DNA of 64,000 nt, from positions 186,001 through 250,000 of the forward strand of contig CP064979.1 in the NCBI GenBank assembly GCA_016699575.1. The letters run 5' to 3'. Position 1 is the stretch's first letter. The number at the start of each line of letters is the position of its first letter. The position numbers and the translations under genes are program-made. Positions 61,188 through 64,000 of this stretch are shown here, in pieces. This stretch comes from Flavobacteriales bacterium (lineage in GTDB: Bacteria > Bacteroidota > Bacteroidia > Flavobacteriales_F > PHOS-HE28). The notes below the pieces were generated by a model, which saw only the letters and a list, made by a program, of their open reading frames with translations, did no database searches and had not been told where the DNA came from.

Positions 61188-61868
61188 CTATTGATCGTGC
61201 GAGGCGCTTGACGACCCCGTGATGGGAATGGCCGGGCCGGCGTGGTGTGCTTCCGAACGGAGCACAGCGTTCATAAAGGCTTTGATCCGGGCCAACGGTT
61301 CGCGCACCCCGGCTCTTGCACAAACGCTGCCATCTGGTGGGTCTGCAGCTATGCTCTGCGCGCGCAGTCCAACAGCAGATGCGAGGTATTGTGCCCGTGG
61401 CAGGTGGAACCCTTGGCTCACGATGATGGCGCTGTCAACTTGGAAGACATGTTTCGCACGCCACATGCTGTCGTATGTATCGAAACCGGCATGGTCCAGG
61501 AAGATGTGCTCCTTCGGAACCCCCATCTGAACCAGCCTCCGCAACATGGTGTTCACCTCGTCATAGTCGTTCCGCCCGTGGTCACCGGTAATGAGGAAGC
61601 GTTGACCCTTGGCACTACTGTACACCTCGAACGCCCGCTGCAACCGCTCCTCCACGCAGGCGCTCACTCCGTCATCCGTAACGAAACTGCCCAGCACGAC
61701 AATGGTCCACGCCTTGTTGAGATGATCGGTGGACGCTACGATACCTGCTGAGGAACGGTGCAATACCCACGCGTTCACTCCGAACAACGCGGCAACCAGC
61801 AACACGAGCATCAGCAAATGGCGGCGCCAGTGCACACGCGGATCGAACCATCGTAACAGCCGTAGCAC
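61188..61868 (-). CDS. YdcF/SanA-like (DUF218) protein with membrane anchor
   Basis: 226 residues. A basic start and one hydrophobic segment (HLLMLVLLVAALFGVNAW) anchor a periplasmic domain of the DUF218 fold: IVVLGSFVTDDGVSACVEERLQRAFEVY, QRFLITGDHGRNDYDEVNTMLRRLVQMG, IFLDHAGFDTYDSMWRAKHVF, IIVSQGFHLPRAQYLAS. This is closest to SanA, implicated in envelope permeability and vancomycin resistance at high temperature in Escherichia coli. The T9SS protein gene ends six bases before its start, so both are probably co-transcribed. Confidence 0.88.
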   Translation of the reverse strand: MLRLLRWFDPRVHWRRHLLMLVLLVAALFGVNAWVLHRSSAGIVASTDHLNKAWTIVVLGSFVTDDGVSACVEERLQRAFEVYSSAKGQRFLITGDHGRNDYDEVNTMLRRLVQMGVPKEHIFLDHAGFDTYDSMWRAKHVFQVDSAIIVSQGFHLPRAQYLASAVGLRAQSIAADPPDGSVCARAGVREPLARIKAFMNAVLRSEAHHAGPAIPITGSSSASHDQ

Positions 61869-61874
61869 CGCGGA

Positions 61875-62957
61875 TCAATGCTTCACGACCAATCTCGCCG
61901 TCCGGTCCGTTCCCGACAACCTTACGGTGTACAGGCCATTGGCCAATGCGCGCACATCGATGTCGGCGCTGGTCCTGGCGGAGGTCAGGGGCAATGTGAT
62001 CACCGTGCGTCCGCTGAGGTCCAACACCTCCAACGAGCGATCTTCGCCTGCAACAAAGAGCACCTGGACGTGGTGGTCTGCGGGGTTGGGGAACAGATGG
62101 AACGCACCGATCGCTTCCGGGCCATTGAGACCGAGCGAAGTGGAGTCGTACCAGAAACGCACCGTGGTCGCAATGCCGGCTACCGTGTTCACCTGCAGCA
62201 CGGGCACATCCATTCCTGCGGCCAACCACTTGTACTCGATGGTCTCGGGCTCGGGCAATGAGAAGCCGAACATGAACTGATCCACGTAAATGCTGTCTGT
62301 ACGGTTGAGCACGCTTTTCACCCGCAGCACCTGGAACGTATCCGTGGGCAGATAGAGCGTTCCCCAGCCATCAACCGTGTTGTCCCGTACCTGCTCCTGT
62401 CGGAAGAAGAGCACACCCGGAACCTCCACTTCCCAGGTACTGGGACTGGTACTGGCATCGCTATAGTTCAGTGGCAACTCATACACATGGTCCACCGGAA
62501 GACGTTGCACACTGGCGGGAACCCCGTTGATGTTCGCACCGAAGCCGACGTTATCGAAGCCGTTCGCGTCGCGCTTGAAGTAGTCGTACACATCCGTGAG
62601 CTGCAGTACCTGGAAATCGAAGTCCTGCCCGCGCACGGCGTAGTCCGCATCGTGGTCGGGATAGATGAACGGGTTGTTGAAGAAGAACTGGTAGAGGATC
62701 GGTGTGCTGCTGACGGACACACAGGTGTCGGCTGTTTCCAACTGTGGCTGAAGCACGCTGAAGTCCCATACATGGTTCGGACCAGTATCCGCATCGTCGA
62801 ACTGCGTCACGGTCGTGTTCCAACGCGCGGGGATGTCACCGGCACTGGGCATGTCGGCCTGGGTGATGGTGATCTGCGCTTGGGTGAAGCCAAAAAAGGT
62901 GAAGCCCACCAGCCCGGCCATGGCGCGGGTACGAGCCTTGTGGTGCAATACGTTCAT
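61875..62957 (-). CDS. secreted protein with T9SS type A sorting domain
   Basis: 360 residues from the ATG at 62957 (MNVLHHKARTRAMAGLVGFTFFGFTQAQ, signal peptide). The mature part starts ITITQADMPSAGDIPARWNTTVTQ and has a ~230-residue beta-rich domain with WDFSVLQPQLETADTCVS; the C-terminus from ~290 is a type A tail, FHLFPNPADHHVQVLFV, LEVLDLSGRTV, ALANGLYTVRL, RTARLVVKH. Presumably exported by T9SS; role unknown. The gene lies six bases upstream of the YdcF-like gene on the same strand. Confidence 0.8.
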   Translation of the reverse strand: MNVLHHKARTRAMAGLVGFTFFGFTQAQITITQADMPSAGDIPARWNTTVTQFDDADTGPNHVWDFSVLQPQLETADTCVSVSSTPILYQFFFNNPFIYPDHDADYAVRGQDFDFQVLQLTDVYDYFKRDANGFDNVGFGANINGVPASVQRLPVDHVYELPLNYSDASTSPSTWEVEVPGVLFFRQEQVRDNTVDGWGTLYLPTDTFQVLRVKSVLNRTDSIYVDQFMFGFSLPEPETIEYKWLAAGMDVPVLQVNTVAGIATTVRFWYDSTSLGLNGPEAIGAFHLFPNPADHHVQVLFVAGEDRSLEVLDLSGRTVITLPLTSARTSADIDVRALANGLYTVRLSGTDRTARLVVKH

Positions 62958-63032
62958 GCGGTCCGTTGTTGTTGGCGAATGTCGATGATCGGCTCCACCT
63001 GACGAAAGGCACCTCCCCTTCCACCACGACGA

Positions 63033-63040
63033 TACCTTTG
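63033..63040 (+). promoter_or_regulatory. -7 element TACCTTTG directly before the GTG at 63046
   Basis: Exact match to TAnnTTTG, ending 5 bases before the GTG start. Together with the box at 29267 it suggests leaderless or near-leaderless transcripts. Confidence 0.5.
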
Positions 63041-63045
63041 GGCTT

Positions 63046-63687
63046 GTGAAGAACCCGCTGCGCTCCCTGCTCCTGCCTGCCATGGTGCTCATGGCCCTCA
63101 GTACCAGTGCCCAAACTGAACGAAAGCTGGTCCAGTTCAGCGGTATCGTGGTTTCCGGGGACAGCTTGGAAGGTGTGCCGTTCACGTATGTCGGGATCCG
63201 CAAAAGCTTCCGGGGCACCATGAGCGACGTCTTCGGTTACTTCAGCTTTGTTGCACAGGAGGGCGACACGGTCGAGTTCAAGGCCGTTGGTTTCAAGGTG
63301 GGACAGTATGTCGTGCCGGTGGGGCTGGAGGAGAGCAAGTACTCCATCATCCACCAGTTGGAAAGCAATGTGATCGACCTGCCTGAAGCCAAAGTTTACC
63401 CCTGGCCCAGCCGCGAAGAGTTCGACCAGGCGTTCCTGGCCTTGGACCTACCGGAGGACGACTACCAACGAAGCCTGAAAAACCTGAGCCCGGCCGAGAT
63501 GCTCCAGCGCATGGAGAACCTGCCGCCTGACGCCTACGAGAGCTTCAGCTATGCGATGGCACAGGACCGAACCAAGCTGTACAACAGTGGCGGCGTGCCG
63601 AGCATCAACCTCTTCAACCCTGTCGCTTGGGCCCAGTTCATCCAAGCGTGGAAGAGCGGGAAGTTCAAGAACAAGGACAAGAAGTAG
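63046..63687 (+). CDS. exported carboxypeptidase-regulatory-like (CarboxypepD_reg) domain protein
   Basis: 213 residues from a GTG. Signal VKNPLRSLLLPAMVLMALSTSA. The first domain (residues ~30-110) follows the pattern FSGIVVSGDSLEGVPFTYVGIRKSFRGTMSDVFGYFSFVAQEGDTVEF, a carboxypeptidase-regulatory-like beta domain of the type found at the start of TonB-dependent receptors, but the protein ends after ~100 further helical residues (DYQRSLKNLSPAEML) with no barrel. Probably a periplasmic or surface protein of unknown role. Start decided by the -7 box at 63033. Confidence 0.7.
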   Translation: MKNPLRSLLLPAMVLMALSTSAQTERKLVQFSGIVVSGDSLEGVPFTYVGIRKSFRGTMSDVFGYFSFVAQEGDTVEFKAVGFKVGQYVVPVGLEESKYSIIHQLESNVIDLPEAKVYPWPSREEFDQAFLALDLPEDDYQRSLKNLSPAEMLQRMENLPPDAYESFSYAMAQDRTKLYNSGGVPSINLFNPVAWAQFIQAWKSGKFKNKDKK

Positions 63688-63711
63688 GTGACCGGTGTGG
63701 GGCATGGTGGG

Positions 63712-63757
63712 CATGTGTCCATGTGTCCATGTGTCCATGTGTCCATGTGACCATGTG
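63712..63757. repeat. tandem octamer repeat CATGTGTC, about 5.75 copies
   Basis: Four exact CATGTGTC units (63712-63743), one CATGTGAC (63744-63751) and a partial CATGTG (63752-63757), starting 25 bases after the stop of the preceding gene. Simple tandem repeats of this size can vary in copy number by slipped-strand replication. They lie outside any gene; the next gene begins at 63838. Confidence 0.9.
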
Positions 63758-63824
63758 CCGGGCGGTTCACAACCCTGTTGATGGCGCCGGTCGAAGCTCA
63801 TGTTGCAGGAACCGATCGCGTGAC

Positions 63825-63832
63825 TTTCTTTG
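63825..63832 (+). promoter_or_regulatory. -7-like element TTTCTTTG before the gene at 63838
   Basis: One mismatch to TAnnTTTG and 5 bases before the ATG at 63838, the same arrangement as at 29267 and 63033. Pattern match only. Confidence 0.35.
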
Positions 63833-63837
63833 GCCGT

Positions 63838-64000
63838 ATGAGCAGCCACCGCATCCTCGTTTACGGTCCCAATGAGCAGCAAATGGACACGCTGCTCGGC
63901 GAACTCCGGAGCCACGGTTTCATCGCCATGGGCGTGAACGATGGCATTGAGGTGTTGGACCAATTGAACCGCACCACGTGGGACATGCTGGTCATTGAGG
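63838..64000 (+). CDS. receiver-like small protein, 5' end only
   Basis: 54 codons from the ATG at 63838 to the end of the window: MSSHRILVYGPNEQQMDTL, then ELRSHGFIAMGVNDGIEVLDQLNRTTWDMLVIE. This is a Rossmann-like receiver pattern (ILVyg...LrshGf...DgieVLdql...D.LVI) but without the acidic pocket of a true response regulator start and with Glu at the end of the visible part, as in a family of small Bacteroidota proteins related to receiver domains. The rest lies outside the window. The start is supported by the -7 box at 63825. Confidence 0.5.
   Translation, partial: MSSHRILVYGPNEQQMDTLLGELRSHGFIAMGVNDGIEVLDQLNRTTWDMLVIE

Noticed and set aside
63712..63757. CRISPR array
   Set aside because: The unit is eight bases with no spacers, so it is a simple tandem repeat.

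Overview
The window looks like a chromosome segment of a GC-rich member of the Bacteroidota, most likely a Flavobacteriales-type bacterium. Three things point there: several secreted proteins end in type IX secretion (T9SS) sorting domains (type A tails with YPNPVRDG, type B CHU_C-like tails with NAFTPNGDG and FNRWGE); starts lack Shine-Dalgarno sequences but often follow a TAnnTTTG-like -7 element by only a few bases; and there are many families typical of this phylum (DUF6265, DUF6268, DUF349, SiaC/DUF1987, short AMP nucleosidase, TerB-ABCG fusion transporter). I see no rRNA, tRNA, CRISPR array, insertion sequence or phage genes. About 50 genes cover nearly all of the sequence. The T9SS machinery itself is not in the window.

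Layout. 1-5.7 kb (minus): a CotH-family protein cut by the window edge, a DUF6265 lipoprotein, an acyl-CoA thioesterase, a DUF349 protein and a membrane SpoIIE-type phosphatase. 5.9-8.9 kb (plus): an enoyl-CoA hydratase-like enzyme, a small membrane protein, an exported class V aminotransferase and an unknown protein. 9.3-18.2 kb (plus): a roughly 2990-residue T9SS cargo protein built from MAM-like, CUB, P-domain, FN3 and repeated linker modules. 18.4-22.7 kb (plus): a tiny basic protein, YajQ, another T9SS cargo, an acyltransferase-3 enzyme and a DUF6268 outer-membrane protein. 22.7-27.7 kb (minus): a seven-gene operon of membrane proteins, an exo/endonuclease/phosphatase-fold enzyme and a winged-helix regulator, mostly joined by ATGA stop/start overlaps and headed by two overlapping inverted repeats. 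27.8-35 kb: ZIP transporter plus methyltransferase, a lipoprotein, SiaC, a TerB/FHA/ABCG fusion transporter and two small exported proteins. 35.1-46.1 kb: a choice-of-anchor-L adhesin-like T9SS protein, priA, an RluA-type pseudouridine synthase with panB, a lipoprotein, dnaK and a MORN-variant protein. 46.3-56.5 kb (plus): a second large T9SS protein whose last ~690 residues are closely related to those of the first, then AMP nucleosidase, holA and a T9SS-exported LTD-CotH mosaic. 56.6-64 kb: Rieske protein plus comEC, lolA, a possible NlpC/P60-like protein, an RDD protein, a YdcF/SanA-like protein with a T9SS cargo, a carboxypeptidase-regulatory-domain protein, an octamer repeat and the start of a receiver-like gene.

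The window mixes housekeeping genes (dnaK, priA, holA, panB, lolA, comEC) with a heavy investment in cell-surface and exported proteins. The least explained parts are the regulator/membrane-protein operon at 22.7-27.7 kb with its palindromic operator, the two large cargo proteins that share an end module and a family of linker domains, and the two unrelated-context CotH-type proteins. The proposed functions of these parts are inference.
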